DNA from: Rotaria macrura
Lineage: Eukaryota > Rotifera > Eurotatoria > Philodinida > Philodinidae
Reading direction: 5' to 3'
Assembly: GCA_900239685.1 (NCBI GenBank)
Contig: OENT01000063.1
Location: 124,001 to 188,000 of the forward strand
Length of the DNA: 64,000 nucleotides
The notes below the pieces were generated by a model that saw nothing but the letters and a program-made list of their open reading frames with translations, was not told the origin of the DNA and did no database searches. A program made the translations under genes and the position numbers. Shown one piece after another: positions 1-14,612 of this stretch (the first letter of the stretch is position 1; each line of letters opens with the position of its first letter).

Positions 1-3000
1 TGATGAACAACCAAGAGATATAATTTCACAACGAGAACCTTCATTGAGTACAAGAAACCTAGTTTTTCTAGTCACAATTTATCATCAACTCAACTTACCA
101 GTATACAATATTGGACAAATACATTGCCAATATGGATAGTATCCTGTTGACTTACATGTACCACCATTGATGCAAGGTGATGATCGACATGGATCATAAA
201 TTTCACAATTGGTTCCATAAAAACCCGAATTACAAAAACATAAATATGATCCATACGAATTTATACATCTTCCACCATTTGCACAAATGCCTGGTATTGT
301 TGTACATTCATTTATATCGACACATCTACCAATGAATAGAAAACAAAATAGCACATCTTATTATCTGCATAAAAATCTATCAGAAGTCTACATACATTCC
401 CATTAAATACTGAAATCCGGCTGGACAATTACAGGTATAAGAATAATTTCCACTAGCAATACAATTTCCAATTAAACACGGATTTGCTTGACATACGTTT
501 ATTTGGCATAGTGCACCATAATATGAATAAGGACATTGGCATTGACAAGTTATTGGAGTTGTGACAACTGATGTACCAATGGCACATGGATAATAGGAAC
601 ATGGATTAATTTGTGTTTCACAAAAACTTCCATTATAACCTGGTAGACAAGCACAGGCAAATGTTAGAGGGCCAGTTCGTACACAAGTAGCACCATTTCT
701 ACATGGATACGATGTACATGGATCGTAGGGTATCGAACATGTTGGACCAGTAAAACCAGGTGCACATGTACATGTATAGTTGTGATAGATTGGTGATGAT
801 ACACATTGTGATAATGGTCCACAACATGGATAACTTAAACAAGGATCACATGCTAATTGACAATTAACACCATAGAATGGCCATGGACATTGACATATAT
901 AATAATTCGATGTTGGTTCAGTACACGTACCACCGTTTAAACATGGCGAACTTTTACATACATCAAGACTTATTTCACAATTGACACCAGTAAATTCACT
1001 TCGACATAAACATATATATGATGATGAACCTTGTGGAACACACGTACCCAAATTTTGACATGGTTGTGATGTACATGGTGCATATGGATATTGACATTGA
1101 AGCCCAGTAAACAATGGTAAACATCGACAAACAGCACTTGGTGGATTAGTTGGAAGATTAATACATGTACCATTGTTTAAACATACTAATGAATTACATT
1201 GATTGATTAAAATTTCACAATTGATACCAGCATAACCAGGTGGACAAATACATTGATACGCATTAAGTCCTTGTACACAAAGACCTCCGTTTTGACACGG
1301 TGCCGATGAGCATGTGTTTATTAGTATCGAACAATTTTGACCAGTTGCACCAGGTAAACATATACAACGGTAACCAAAAACTCCATCTAATATACATTGA
1401 CCATAAAGACATGGTGATGGTACACATATATTTATTGATGTTTCACATTGTTGTCCAGTATAACCTTGATAACAATTGCATACATAACTATTTGTTTGAT
1501 CGATTGTTCGACATTGTCCATATAAACAAGGACATGATGCACATGAACCATCCGATAATCGTGTATCACAACGAAGTCCACTATAATTATTTGGACATAT
1601 ACAAGTAGCTAAGCCTGGTCCTAGATAATTACATGTTCCACGAATACAATACGAAAGATTTCCTATCGTTGTTTGACATAGATTAATTGGTGTTTGACAT
1701 AAATTTCCTGTATAACCACTTGAACACACACATGTACAACTAGTTAGACTTGTTACAACAGGTATACCATTACCACATATTAATGATGAACAATTATTCA
1801 TTAATGTTTGACATACAACACCTGTATACATCGGTGGACAAAGGCAAGTAAATGATGTTGTTTGTGAAATACATGTTCCTTGATTTTGACATGGATTTGA
1901 CGAACACCAATTTATATTTAACTCACAACGAAGACCACCATAGCCAATTGGACAAGAACATTGATAGACAAGACTATTGTTCAAACTTGAACATGAACCA
2001 TTATTCAAACATGGTTTTGATAGACATGGTAGAATTACATTCGTACAGTTAACACCATCATAACCATCTCGACATATACATTGATAACCATTCAATGTTT
2101 CTATACATATGCCATTATTTTGACATGGCATTTGATTACAAAATGAATCTCTCAATTGACAGAACGATCCATGATATGAAGGTGGACATGTACAATTCAG
2201 TAAACCTGGACCAATATCATAACATATACCACCATTTAAACATGGAGATGATTGACATGCTTGAGTAAGAATAGCACATGTTGCACCTTGAAATCCATAT
2301 GCACATTGACATACATAGGAACTTAATTGATTGATACATGTTCCATTATTCAAACATGGATTCGATGAACAATAATTTATGATAGTATCACATTGTGAAC
2401 CTGTATAACCCGGAAAACAATAACATTTATAGGCATTCACTAGTTGTATACATGTTCCATTGACACATGGTGAACTTAAACAATTGTTTATTTGATTTTG
2501 ACAAGCAATACCAGTATAACCAGATAGACATGAGCAAATACCAGTTGTTGAACTTGTTCGTATACATGTACCATTGTTCAAACAAACAATAGATAAACAT
2601 GGATCAAGCATTATTTCACAATTTACACCAGAATAACCTGGAAACAAAGAAGAATGATCAAATTCAATAGAAATCTTTTTCTATCTTATTTCTATTAATA
2701 CATACCACTTGGACAAAGACATTGATAATAATTTAATGATGGTTGTAAGCAAATGCCAGCATTTTGACATGGAGATGATGCACATTCATTGATATCTATT
2801 TCACAACGATTACCTGTAAGACCAGCTTGACATATACATTGATAATTAGTATTATTTACGATACATGTACCATTATTAAGACAAGGTCCCGAATTGCATT
2901 GGTAACCACCATATTGACATTGTATACCAGAATATCCATTTAGACAAGTACAATTGAAAGCATTAACCATATTAATACATGTTCCATTATTTAAACAAGG

Positions 3001-6000
3001 CACACTAGCACATTCATTTATATCGGATTGACAATTCAAATCAGTATAACCAGGTGAACATAGACAATAGTAAAATCCTGGTGCTAATTGTTGACATGTC
3101 CCAAAGCGACACGGATTCGACGCACACGCGTTAATTGTTAATTCACAACGTGGACCTGTATAACCATATAGACAAGAACATTGAAAACCAACGCTTGAAT
3201 CAATTGTACATGTGCCGTTATTTCTAGAAAACTATCAATAGTTGCTTTTCAGATGACAATAAAATCTAGTAACTTACAAGCAAGGATTACTTGCACATGG
3301 TTGAGTTATAATTTGATTACAGTTAATACCTTGAAAACTATTTGTACATTGACATTGATATCCATTGATTAATGATGTACAAGTAGCATTATTAAGACAT
3401 GGAACACTTGCACAAGCATTAACATCATTCTAAACGAAAAATGAAACGTAAGAAAGATGATATCGAGATATGGTACTTTGTTCCCAGGGAATACAAATAA
3501 ATATATTCTATTAAAGTGGTTCAGGTTTCAACCCTGCCTCTCTCTCTCTCTTTCTCTCCTCTGAGAAATCCTTTCCTTTTCCATCTGCAGCAAGTGGTCG
3601 ATCTCGAACTTTCAGAAAAATCTCAACATCTATATTTATATAGGTATTCGAATAGAATATCTGACAAAAACTAGGAAGTTATTCAACATTTATCTTGGCG
3701 TCAAAAGTCAATAAGTCTTTATCTGTTTTATCAGACTTCAAACTACGAATCTATTGATGATAGAGATGTCGTCTTCATATTAGAATGCATGTAAGACCAA
3801 TCACTGTGATTTAGTAGGATTTTATTATTCTAAATTTTCGTTTCTTTTGAAAATTCTAAAACAAAATAAACATTCATACCAATAAATGATTGAATTTTTC
3901 CAAGCACGAAGTCTAGCATAGGAATTTCGTCACATAAAAGTTGCAGAGTACATCTTAATTTTTAGTTTTAGACCTTCTGAAACTTTCTCGAATGTGAATC
4001 AGTCATAACGATTACTGAACAAATCTTAAGACTTGCTCGTTCAAATACCCTTATCATTAGTAAGAACTCTTTTCATACATAAGCAAAGATGACTATTTCG
4101 CGATGCGTACTAACTCGAAACCAATTTTCAAAATCAAAAATTTCGAGTTTAAGGCGACGATAGAGAATGTACAAGGCTTCGATATTTATAGAATATGAAA
4201 GAATCCTATTGGCGATTCTTTTTTATGTATAGCAAAAAAATGCAACACCTAAGTGTGGAGATTGAGAAAAGTAAAATCTTCGTGATTCGAAAGAGAAATA
4301 GTTTTCATGATAAACAAAATGACGAATTCAGATCTAGTAAAAAGTCACAAAAGAAACACATAGCAGTTCTCATTAATCAACGAAGGTGATCTATTAACAT
4401 ACTTCACATAGAACTCCAACACTTCCTGAATAACATGAACATATAAATCCATTAACTTGATCAATACATTGTCCACGACGGCATGGTTGTGTCACACAAT
4501 CATTAATATTTATTTCACACATGTCACCTGTAAAACCTGGTAAACATTGACATGTATGACCATAAGGTTCAACATTAGGATTGACTAAACAAGTTCCATT
4601 ATTTGCACATGTCATCGGATTTAAACATGGATCTAATTGTTCCGAACAAGTCAAGCCAGAAAACCACGGCGGACATAAACAAACAAAATGATCGATGCCA
4701 TCAATACATGTAGCATTGAACATGCACGGATTTGATAGACACTGATCGATTTCAATTTCACAGTTAGTACCAGTATAAGATGATGAACATGTACAATTAT
4801 ATCCATTCAATTTATTTTGACATACTCCATAGATACAAGGAGAACTTGAACAATAATCGATTGTCATCTGACAGTTTGACCCTGTATATTCAGATAAACA
4901 TTGACACGAATAACTCCATACGTCATCTATACATGTTCCATTATTCAAACATGGATTTGATAAACATTCATTCGATTTATTTTCACAATTTAAACCTATG
5001 TAATCATCAAGACAAACACAACGATACCCATTTAATAATGATATACATAAACCATCATGTAAACATGGACTACTTAAACAATAATTTATCAGTGATGAAC
5101 ATGTTGTACCCTAGGAGAGACATGAAGTTTAAAAACAAGAAAATATAATCGCATATTCTTTTATTTACATTATATCCTTGTGGACAATCACATCTGTAAC
5201 CATTGATTAATGTTCGACATAGTCCACCATTTAAACATGGATTTGATTGGCATTGATCAATTTGAATTTCACAATAGAAACCAGTGAAACCTATTGTATA
5301 ATTTATTGAAAAACAGAAACAACAATAGACAACATAGAACTTTTGTTTAGGAATATTTTTCACTGTACCCGGAATACAAATACACGAAAAGTTATTCAAT
5401 TGATCAATGCATCGTCCAGAATTTAAACATGGATTGATTGGTTCACATTCATTTCTTTCGATTTCACATCGTTCACCTGAAATGAAAACCAACGACTTCT
5501 GTTGTTTTCTTTTTTCATCTTCAGTTACTATAGTAAAATTTCATAATTTACCCATAAATCCATTCGGACAAAGACATACATATTGATTAATCAACGATTG
5601 ACATGTTCCATTATTTTGACAAGTCTGATATTCACATTGATCTATTATTATTTCACAGAGTAAACCGGTGATTCCAGTTGGACACGTACATTGCGGACCA
5701 GATTTCGTATTGGAACATAGTCCACCATTTTGACACTTTAATTAAAAGTGAATAGAAATAAAGAATATGTATCTATTTCAAGTGTTTCTTATAGCTATCC
5801 TTTTGTTCTTACTGGTTGTGATTGGCAATAATTAATGAGTAATTCACAATTATCACCTTGATATCCAGTAGCACATGAGCACATAGATTCTGTTCCATTT
5901 TGCATACATCCTCCACCATTAAGACATTGAATACCAGTACATTGATCTTGTAAACGTCCACAATTCGTTCCACCATAAGTGGACGAACATTTACATTGAT

Positions 6001-9000
6001 AACCATTGACTAAATCTATACAAACACCACCGTTTAAACACTAAAGAAAGAAATATTCAAAGCACAGAAACATCTCTTAGTTGTTTAGATATTTTCTTTT
6101 TTTTTCATCTATTCTTTATTTTGAAATGGAAAATCTCACCGGTTGTGATTGACATTCGTTAATATTAATTTCACAATAAAGACCTGAATATCCTGTTTTA
6201 CATAAGCAAATAAATGATCCTATCGTTGTTGATATACATTGTTGTACGCCATCGATTGAACATGGATTTGTAGAACAATAGTTAATTAATTGTGAACATT
6301 GTGCACCTGTATAACCCGGTGCACAACAACAACTATAACTAGTTGCTAAATTCGTACATGTTCCATACACGCCACACGGCGATGATGAACAATGATTCAT
6401 AGGCATATCACAATTTTGACCTGTATAACCATTGTTGCATTGACATGTATAGGATGGTATCATGGTTGGATTGATTGTACAAGTACCATAAATACAGGGA
6501 TTACTTGCACATGGATTTATTGCTTGTTCACATCGTGTACCCGTATATAATGGTGGACAAATGCAAATATATGTTGCACTTGTAGTCGTATAAGAATCTC
6601 GACACGTTCCACCGTTTAAACACGGTAAACTGATGCATTGACTTATGACAGTTTCACATCTTATACCTGTATAACCAGATGGACACAAACATAAGAAACT
6701 ATTAATTTGATCAATACACGTTCCGTTATTATAACAAGATGCTATTTGACAATCATCAATATTGGTCTAAATAACAAGAGATACTCCTATTGACTTCAAC
6801 TTATTTTTCATCAATAAATTTTATACTTGACAGAAAACACCAGTAAAACCTGATTGACAACAGCACGATACTTCCCCGCCATAATCATAAATGCAAACAC
6901 CATTATTTTGACATGGTGAACTGGCACATAAATCAACTGCAGTATAACAGTTCGTACCGGTTAACCACATCGGACAAAGACATCGATACGAACCGATAGT
7001 ATTAATGCATGTTGCATTCGGATGACAAATTAATAATGATGCACATTCATTTATCTCTACTTCACAAAATACTCCAGTCCAACCAGCAGGACATATACAA
7101 GAATATGATACGACATTATTCACACATGTACCTCGAAAAAAAAAACATTTCTTTTAATTTGAAAATCTCTCGAATATTTCTTTTCTAATCATCAAGATAT
7201 TTACCATTGTTTTGACAAGGTACACTTGAACATGAATTCAATAATATTTCACAATTACTACCAGTATAACCTGTCAAACAAACACAACGATATTCATTGA
7301 TACCATCGATACATACGCCAGCATTCAAACATGGATTTGATAAACATTCATTAATACTATCTTTACATTGAATTCCTGTCCAACCAGGTTCACATATGCA
7401 CATCCATGTTGATGCAATTACAATACATGTTCCAAACGCACACGGCTGATTACCACATGGACTTGATGTATCTTCGCAACGGCTACCTGTAAATAATAGA
7501 AATGAAAACTTTATTGAGAACAATGCATTGCCTATGATTAACCTTTGTAGCCTGATTGACAAGTACAACTATAGTCATAATTAGTAGCATTTATTGTTAG
7601 TTGACACGATATCGAATTCGATGCAATACATGGATTACTTGAACATGGATCAATTGGAATGCTACAATCGTTTCCTTGATAAAATCCATTACATTGACAA
7701 CTATATCCATTTATTAAATTGATACATATGCCACCATTTTGACATGGTGTAGATATCGATGAACAAGAATTCATTGTTTGTTCACAATTTAAACCTATTA
7801 AATGAATAGACAAGAAAATGTTTTTCATTTTTGTTTCAATCAAATTATTTTATATGACCTGTAAAACCTGCTCGACAGGAACATGTATAAGTCAAATAAT
7901 TATTATTATTAACACAATTCAATGAATTGTTTGCAATACATGGTTGAGAAAGACATGGATTAATTCCAGCGGAACAAGTTGTACCTGTATAGGTAGGTGA
8001 ACAAATACAGGAAAATCCTGTAATTGTATTAATACAAATGCCACTGTTTTCACATGGTTGTGAACTGCAATAGTTTATTTGTGTATCACAAATTTGACCC
8101 GTATATCCTTTAAAGAAAAATAAATTTTAGATAAAAAAAAATAACATAAAGAATACTATTCATTTATATAGTTTTACCTAGAGGACACGTACAATAAAAT
8201 GAACTATTCCCCAATAAACTACAATGACCTCCATTTTGACATGGTGAATAATCACAAGGATTAAGAGTTATGTCGCATAATGAACCCGTATAATAATTTG
8301 AACATTGACATTGCTGTCCTGATGATGATGGTAAACATAAACTATTATGTTGACATGGGTTCAGAACGCATGGGTCAATAGGTATTTCACATAGAGATCC
8401 TACATGATGATTAGATCGACAGTTTCTTCAATCTTATCAATAATAAAGCTCTTACCAGTGTACGTAGATAAACAACAACATGAACCATTAAAACAAGAAC
8501 CACCATTGAGACACCCAGTAGGTATAGGACATTCAGAATCCGCATAAGATGAGACATTTTTTGTTAGACAATTATTTAATGAACTCCAACCTGGCAGACA
8601 TACTTTTTCACCTTGAGAATTACACGTAAAATGGCCACTAGTACATGAATTTGGTGCTTGACATTGTATAGTACAATTAGGACCATAGAATGTTGGAGGA
8701 CATTCTTGTGTTTCTTGACAACGTAATCCAGTATAGCTAGATTTTCAATGGCAAAAAAAGAAGAAAAAAAAATCATCGTTTCACTGTCAACCGTTATCTT
8801 AAGTGAATGTGTACTGTCAACAAGATTTCACTGAATTCGATAGATTGATTTTTTAAGCAAAAACAAAATGCGAGTATGATAGTTGAAAAATAGTAGCAAC
8901 GAACTTGATTTTATGTAACAGTTGCAAAGTTAAAATTCTAATGAATACCAACAATAGAATTACTTACCCATTTGCACAATTGCATCTATAATAGTATGAA

Positions 9001-11175
9001 CGTGAAAGTTTATCATAGGCCGGACTACATAAACCACCATTTAAACAAGTGACATTATTTGTACATGTTGAAAGATATTCACAATGAAGACCGGTAAAAT
9101 CTTGAATTTTAGATACGAGAAAGTTGTTCTAGAAAAATGAATGTACTAATTTAACTAACCAGGTGGACAACAACATGTTGGTTGATTTGTATTATTGAAG
9201 ACTTGACAAAAGCCATCATTTTCACAAGTTAATACTTAAAACAACAACAACAACAATTAATACAAGTCATACTATCTTTTTTTATAATTCTCATATGATT
9301 TAATCACTTGATGAACAATTTGATTGAATATCAGATGTATTTCTTAATATACATTCAGCTCCGTGCCAACCCGGTGAACAAACTTTTTCACCGGTTATTG
9401 TATCACATGTATATGAACTTGTACAGTCATTATTTGAAATACATCGAATAGAACATCGATTTCCATAATATGTCATTTGACAGTAGCTCATCAAGCCAAT
9501 AGTTACTCTAATTTTACATGAATAAAATAATCAACAAACGAAATATATAAAATATTCGATGTACTCATTCGTAGACGTTGTATATCTTGAAACATCAAGA
9601 AGTATCTTTCTTTGATATATCCGAGATGTTGATGCTGATGGATACGATGAATCAGTTTGAAATGTTGTATTAAAACGACTTAATAGTGAATTTTCATTTA
9701 TCAATGTATTATTTATCGTAGTCAAATAATTATAAAATATAAAGATTTTTACACTAATGGAATTCTAATAGAACGAAGAAACGAAGTATTCCCTGTATTG
9801 AGAAACGAATCGATTTTTCACTTACATCAGTTAGTAATGCTAATGGAAATTGAAGTGGTAAGTATGTCTCTGTATTTAATATTGCATGAAAATTTGTTGA
9901 ATCAGTATTATTAATTGTTACTTCAAATGATTTCGAACCTAATGGACACGAAGTCCAATTCTTTTCTAGTCCACTAAAATTAAGAAATCGAACAAATACA
10001 TTTTTCATTTTAATTGATAAATAATTTCGAATACTAAGCAAATGTCTTTTTTTTCCGTCCATTTCAAGAACTTTTCTCAATGAAAAGAAAAACATGGAAA
10101 ATATCGATAATCTTTTTGCATGCCTATTACTCATATATGTATTAATGTATTTTTGATTATAAATGATTTTTCAATTTCTATATGAAATCCGTTTATGATT
10201 ACGTCAGTTGCTCGTATCGATTCCTCAGAATATTCATTTTTACAATACTTAATATTTCTAGTAATGCATTTTTTTTAATCATGCAAATGCATCAAATTCA
10301 TTGTTAAATTTATTTTCAGACGAGTTCTTATATCTAAGGTTTCATCACTTTTTATTATTCATGCACACATGCATACACTAGTATATGAATGAACGTAGTC
10401 AGTCAACAATTCAATCAAGATTGTGCACAACAATACAAAAGTGAATATCTCACAAGCGTTTGCTATTCGAAATAGTAAAAAAAAACAGAAGTATTACCTA
10501 TAGACAAAATCTAAACAGACGATCGTATATAAATTACAAGATGAAACGGATGAGCAATTTCCTGCTGACATCGAGCCATTACAACATTGACCAGAAACAG
10601 TCATATCATTCTTAATATCGAATTGAGTTAAATCAACAAGTAGAACAGAAGTTGATTCTTGACAATCGATCTATATTCAATAAAAAGTATAAGTGTATAA
10701 TTAATACTAATAGTTCGCAAGGAAATGATTTTAAGTAAGAGAAGTTCCTCTCTTGTTGAATGAAAACGAAAATCATCAATGAATTACTGATGCAAATACA
10801 TATAAGTACTCGATTAATATAATTGCCATAGTAAATGAACGTGATTGCACCTGCAGTCTGAATGCTCACAAGAGAGAAAGGAAGAGAGAGAGAAGAAAAA
10901 AGGAAAGCCATCAACTTTGATTCTTTTCTTCTGTGACTTTCTACAAATTCGTCAATACACTTGACTAACAAAGAATGAAACATCGTTGAACAGATTGACA
11001 AAATGTTAATAATCACATATGTACAGATTCATTTTTAAAGTGCGTCAGGTTGCCATCGACGAGCTTCACATTTAATCAATGAAAAAAATGTAACATATGG
11101 TAAATTTACCTGACGATTATTGAACAATAATAATACTATTAATACGTTTATTGTGGAAATATATTTATAGTACAT
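1..11175 (-). CDS. Giant Delta/Jagged-like Notch ligand (5' part, C-terminus off window)
   Basis: Membrane ligand of the Notch pathway, by domain content. Exons (all -): 11175-11110, 10670-10498, 9973-9826, 9764-9565, 9507-9308, 9234-9160, 9100-8968, 8736-8456, 8399-8178, 8107-7859, 7794-7543, 7486-7205, 7131-6827, 6766-6140, 6040-5813, 5735-5552, 5476-5369, 5290-5169, 5110-4403, 3429-3278, 3223-2706, 2637-396, 325-99, 38-<1. Phase is continuous through 2580 codons. Residues 1-22 form a hydrophobic signal peptide. Exons 2-4 resemble the MNNL domain (GQCCNG, then WTSCPLGS and [10 protein letters not shown]). A DSL domain lies at residues 205-248 and a second DSL-type domain at 344-388. Two EGF repeats sit between them and about 56 follow, many with the DINEC/DIDEC-type calcium-binding linker. 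The transmembrane segment and tail are not in the window, so Delta versus Jagged identity is open. Exon ends are inferred from GT/AG and phase, not from transcripts. Confidence 0.9.
3430..4402 (-). other. Long intron of the Notch ligand gene (973 bp)
   Basis: The intron lies between a donor after GAA at 4403 and an acceptor before AAT at 3429, both phase 0. It is far longer than the other introns of this gene, most of which are under 130 bp. It holds a (TC)n pyrimidine tract near 3538-3556. I see no EGF-coding sequence or clear transposon in it. A 64-codon plus-strand open frame at 4195-4389 has no recognisable content. Confidence 0.75.
8456..8736 (-). other. Second DSL-like domain exon of the Notch ligand
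   Basis: Residues 344-388 carry FYGPNC, then a GHFTC segment and GEKVCLPGW. Cysteines are at relative positions 1, 10, 14, 20, 27, 35 and 45, almost the same spacing as the first DSL domain. Known Notch ligands normally have a single DSL. Two EGF repeats (exons 6-7) separate the pair, and one EGF follows in the same exon. Confidence 0.8.
9308..9507 (-). other. First DSL domain exon of the Notch ligand
   Basis: This 200-bp exon encodes the canonical Notch-binding DSL module at residues 205-248. Cysteines fall at relative positions 1, 10, 14, 20, 26, 35 and 44. The module contains YYGNRC and [11 protein letters not shown], as in Delta/Serrate/Lag-2 domains. It follows directly on the MNNL exons, the normal order in Notch ligands. 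Confidence 0.9.
10671..11109 (-). other. First intron of the Notch ligand gene (439 bp)
   Basis: This phase-0 intron separates the signal-peptide exon from the first MNNL exon. It has a GTAAAT donor and a TATAG acceptor. Such a long first intron may carry control elements, but none can be recognised in the sequence. Confidence 0.7.
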
Positions 11176-12281
11176 GATTAATCTAAAATATGATTGAAAA
11201 TTCATCATATACATCGAGTTTATGTGTCATTCGAGAACAAACTGACTGAAATGACTTTCGTTGTATCATCGGAAGATAATAGTCGTCTTTTCTCTTTCTG
11301 AAAAAAGAAATAAAGTCTTTTACAGAAAAAAAGATACATGAAATCTGATAACTCCTCTTATACACAATCATGATTATACAGTTGATCTTAAAATCTGAGA
11401 CAGGAGAAAATTCATGTAGTTCTTTCAATCGAATCTTCTAAAGGTATATGAAGTCTTAGACTTTCTTCTGTCGTAATATACAGTATTGTAGTCAATTTAT
11501 TTTCTTCATTTGTTTCGAATTGCATACATACCAGTTAGGGTGTCTTTTTGATTGTGACATTGACTTTGAGAAGTATGAGATTGCTCACTGATTAAAAGTG
11601 AACACGAGGCTGGCTTTGATCGTCAGGAGAAAGACTGGAGTTAGATCATACTTAACGTTTTCAGTAACAAAACGACTGTAGTTGTACATAAATTCATAGT
11701 GCAAAGCTGTTTCACTGAAAGTTACAATGCATGTGGCAAATGTTGTGTGACGCGCATTAGATGAAGAAATGAAAAAAAGAAAACTAAAAGAATGCGTAGT
11801 ATTCTAACAGTCGAGATTGTTCACATGATTCAACTATCACTGCAAACATTAAAGCAGAAGACATGCATGTCAATAATAGATTCTATTAAGGTTGAGCGTA
11901 AAAATCAACAACGCTTCGAGAGTGTCCTATAACTACATGTATATATATATATATACATACATGTAAAGGATATTGAAAAATTAATAAATAAATGAATAAA
12001 ACAGAAACCGAACGTGTTTTTCATGTCGCGCCTCATTTTCAGATCGGTTATGATCTGTTGAAACGACGATATAATCGAGCAACAATAATAAAGACGAAAT
12101 AACGCCTCCTCTCGAATTTCGCTATTCGGTGAGATTGCATGTATGACTGAGTAGGCGATAGCAAAAGTACATATTCAATGAATGAATAAACGATAAATTG
12201 AAAGGAATAGAGAGAGAAACTAAAAGATCGTATCGTACGTGTCAATAAGTTGGGCTTTGATTATACATAAATGGTTTCCTA

Positions 12282-12304
12282 TCTCTCTCTCTCTCTCTCT
12301 CTCT
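12282..12304 (+). repeat. (TC)n microsatellite
   Basis: An uninterrupted run of about eleven TC units. Confidence 0.9.
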
Positions 12305-14612
12305 TTTCTCTGACATACCTGCAAGAATACTTTTTCTTCATCTGTTGGAATATGAAGTGGCAAATTTATTTGTGTTATAACTCTTCTACTCTGTTGAACT
12401 TTCACTCGCCCGTCGGTTCTTTTTCCTTATTATTGTGGCGACACATAGCATCGGTCTTTTGTCCTATTCTTTAATGTCTTGTGTATTGTGGCACCTCGCC
12501 CACATTTACATTCACGTCCATATTTGTGGATCCATCCAATGTCAGATCGCTCTCAATATATTCAACGTAGCACATGAATCCAAGTACGGACGTTAACATA
12601 GAATAAATCGACCGATTTGTCAAGAGTTACGTTAAACTCATTCATGCTCCGTATGAGACATCTCATTTTTAATTCCAACCATACACGAAATTATTCTTGT
12701 TCTTCCTTTTAATTACATGAGTTCATCAATCCTTGATGATTATCACTATTACGAAATGTTATACATACATATGACTATAAAATATGCTTTCAATAGAAAA
12801 AAATTCATAAGAAAACTCAATGGAAATTATTCATGTTTTAACGAGCAGCCCTGACATATGTGAACTAATGGATTAATAAATAGATGATTCGTATTCATAA
12901 CTTTACCAGTTATGTTTACAGATTCATGTACTCATGAAGAAATAGTCACTCATTTCGACTACATAAGCCGCTCATGCACATATATTTCAGCAGATAGAAT
13001 CTACATATATAGAACTATATAGCTTCAACATAAGTGATGATGTGATACTTACGTTAGAAGGTGGAGTTTGGAACATAAGGCATATGACTTTCATTTTGAC
13101 AAGAGTTACCTTTGATGAATGAGTAGTGAATGGAGTCTATCAATCAGATATAATTGTAATCCGTCTTAAAGAAATACAGTCTAATCAAATGATGATTTAG
13201 CTGTCAAATAATTCACTCATTTATTCATGTGAAGCATTTGTATTCTTCTATACTAGAAATTTAAAAGTTAACAGTAAATGTTTTCTTTTTTAGGTGATAC
13301 ATCAATGAACGCAGACGATATTACTCAGCGCACAGTCAAGTGTTTCTTTGTTTTGAATTGTTTTGTCTTCTACGTTTGATTTCGTTTTTTTGTCTATTCT
13401 TTCGACAGAAGCCACTATGTATGATCTCGCATAAATAAACAATTAATAACAATATCAAAGCAGAATCGTAGACTTTATACATAATATACAGACTCATTTA
13501 ACATTCGTACCCCCTTCCGTTTTTATTGTTTTTCTTTTCCTCGTCAATGACGACGATAGCAGTATTCTTATGGTTTTCTAGACAATCGAACACGATAAAT
13601 GTGACTGGTGGCAACATGCAGATTATGCCGTTTGTTGAATTCAATTTGAAACGATAATTATATCTTAAATGCTCTACTTCAATGTTTATCAATAAAATTA
13701 TTCGTAAGCTCAGAGATTTAATTTTTATCTATTAAATAATGAACTGAATTTGACTTTTCTTGCTCCTTTTTTTTATAGACCTTCCATTAGGATTAAATTT
13801 GAGTTCAGTTTAAATTGATGCGTGATATTTATCTCTCATCTACGGGCTATAATAAAAGAAAAAATGAAGAAATAAGTTCATTCATAGAATAAAGTGTCCA
13901 ACTGGGAAATAGTGCTCCTAGATAATTTTATTCACAGTCCAATACATGATGTCCAAAAATTGTTTATCGACAAGAAAATTTTACAGCTGTATGTTGAATC
14001 AATTAAATGAATGAATTCTGATATTATATTGTGAGAGGACACGTATAATGTTTTACTCATAAACATAAAATTCTTAAATATGCGTCTTACAGTTCCAAAA
14101 AATGCTAGGTAAAATTTACTTGCCAATTTCTTGAATCGATTTTAGCCTAGTGAATCATAATTAATTCAAGCGTAGTTCTATTTTTGAATGAAGATTTTTC
14201 GGCTATTTTAAAAAAATTAGATATATCGAGAGCACGACTAGTGTGTGTAAAAAGCATATTAGAACATTATAGTACCGTTTCAACTGATCTTTTTAATCAA
14301 TAACGAAGGTCTTGTTTCGAAAATTTTTATTATTCACGATTAGATTTGTATGCATATTAAAGTAAGTTAGTATAAAATAAGAGCAATAATTCTGAATGAC
14401 TAACAATTCAGAGTAACAAAGTTCCAAACAAAATCTTATGCGTTTTTCGTTTTGATTTCAATAATAAAAGCTGCATTGTATTATCATTCGAGCCTGAATT
14501 GTCATCTGTTGATAAATGGAAAATTTAATATCTTCACTACCGATCGTACTTACAAAACTCGAAAACATACAATAATAAATGTGAAAACTTCGGACTTATG
14601 TCCGAGAGTTAT

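Noticed and set aside
1300-2052. Plus-strand open frames opposite the EGF exons
   Set aside because: Shadows of the EGF-coding strand; His/Asn/Met-rich translation caused by reverse reading of cysteine codons, no domain content.
3538-3556. Pyrimidine tract as an alternative 3' splice site in the Notch ligand intron
   Set aside because: It lies on the plus strand, opposite to the gene, so it would be purine-rich in the transcript.
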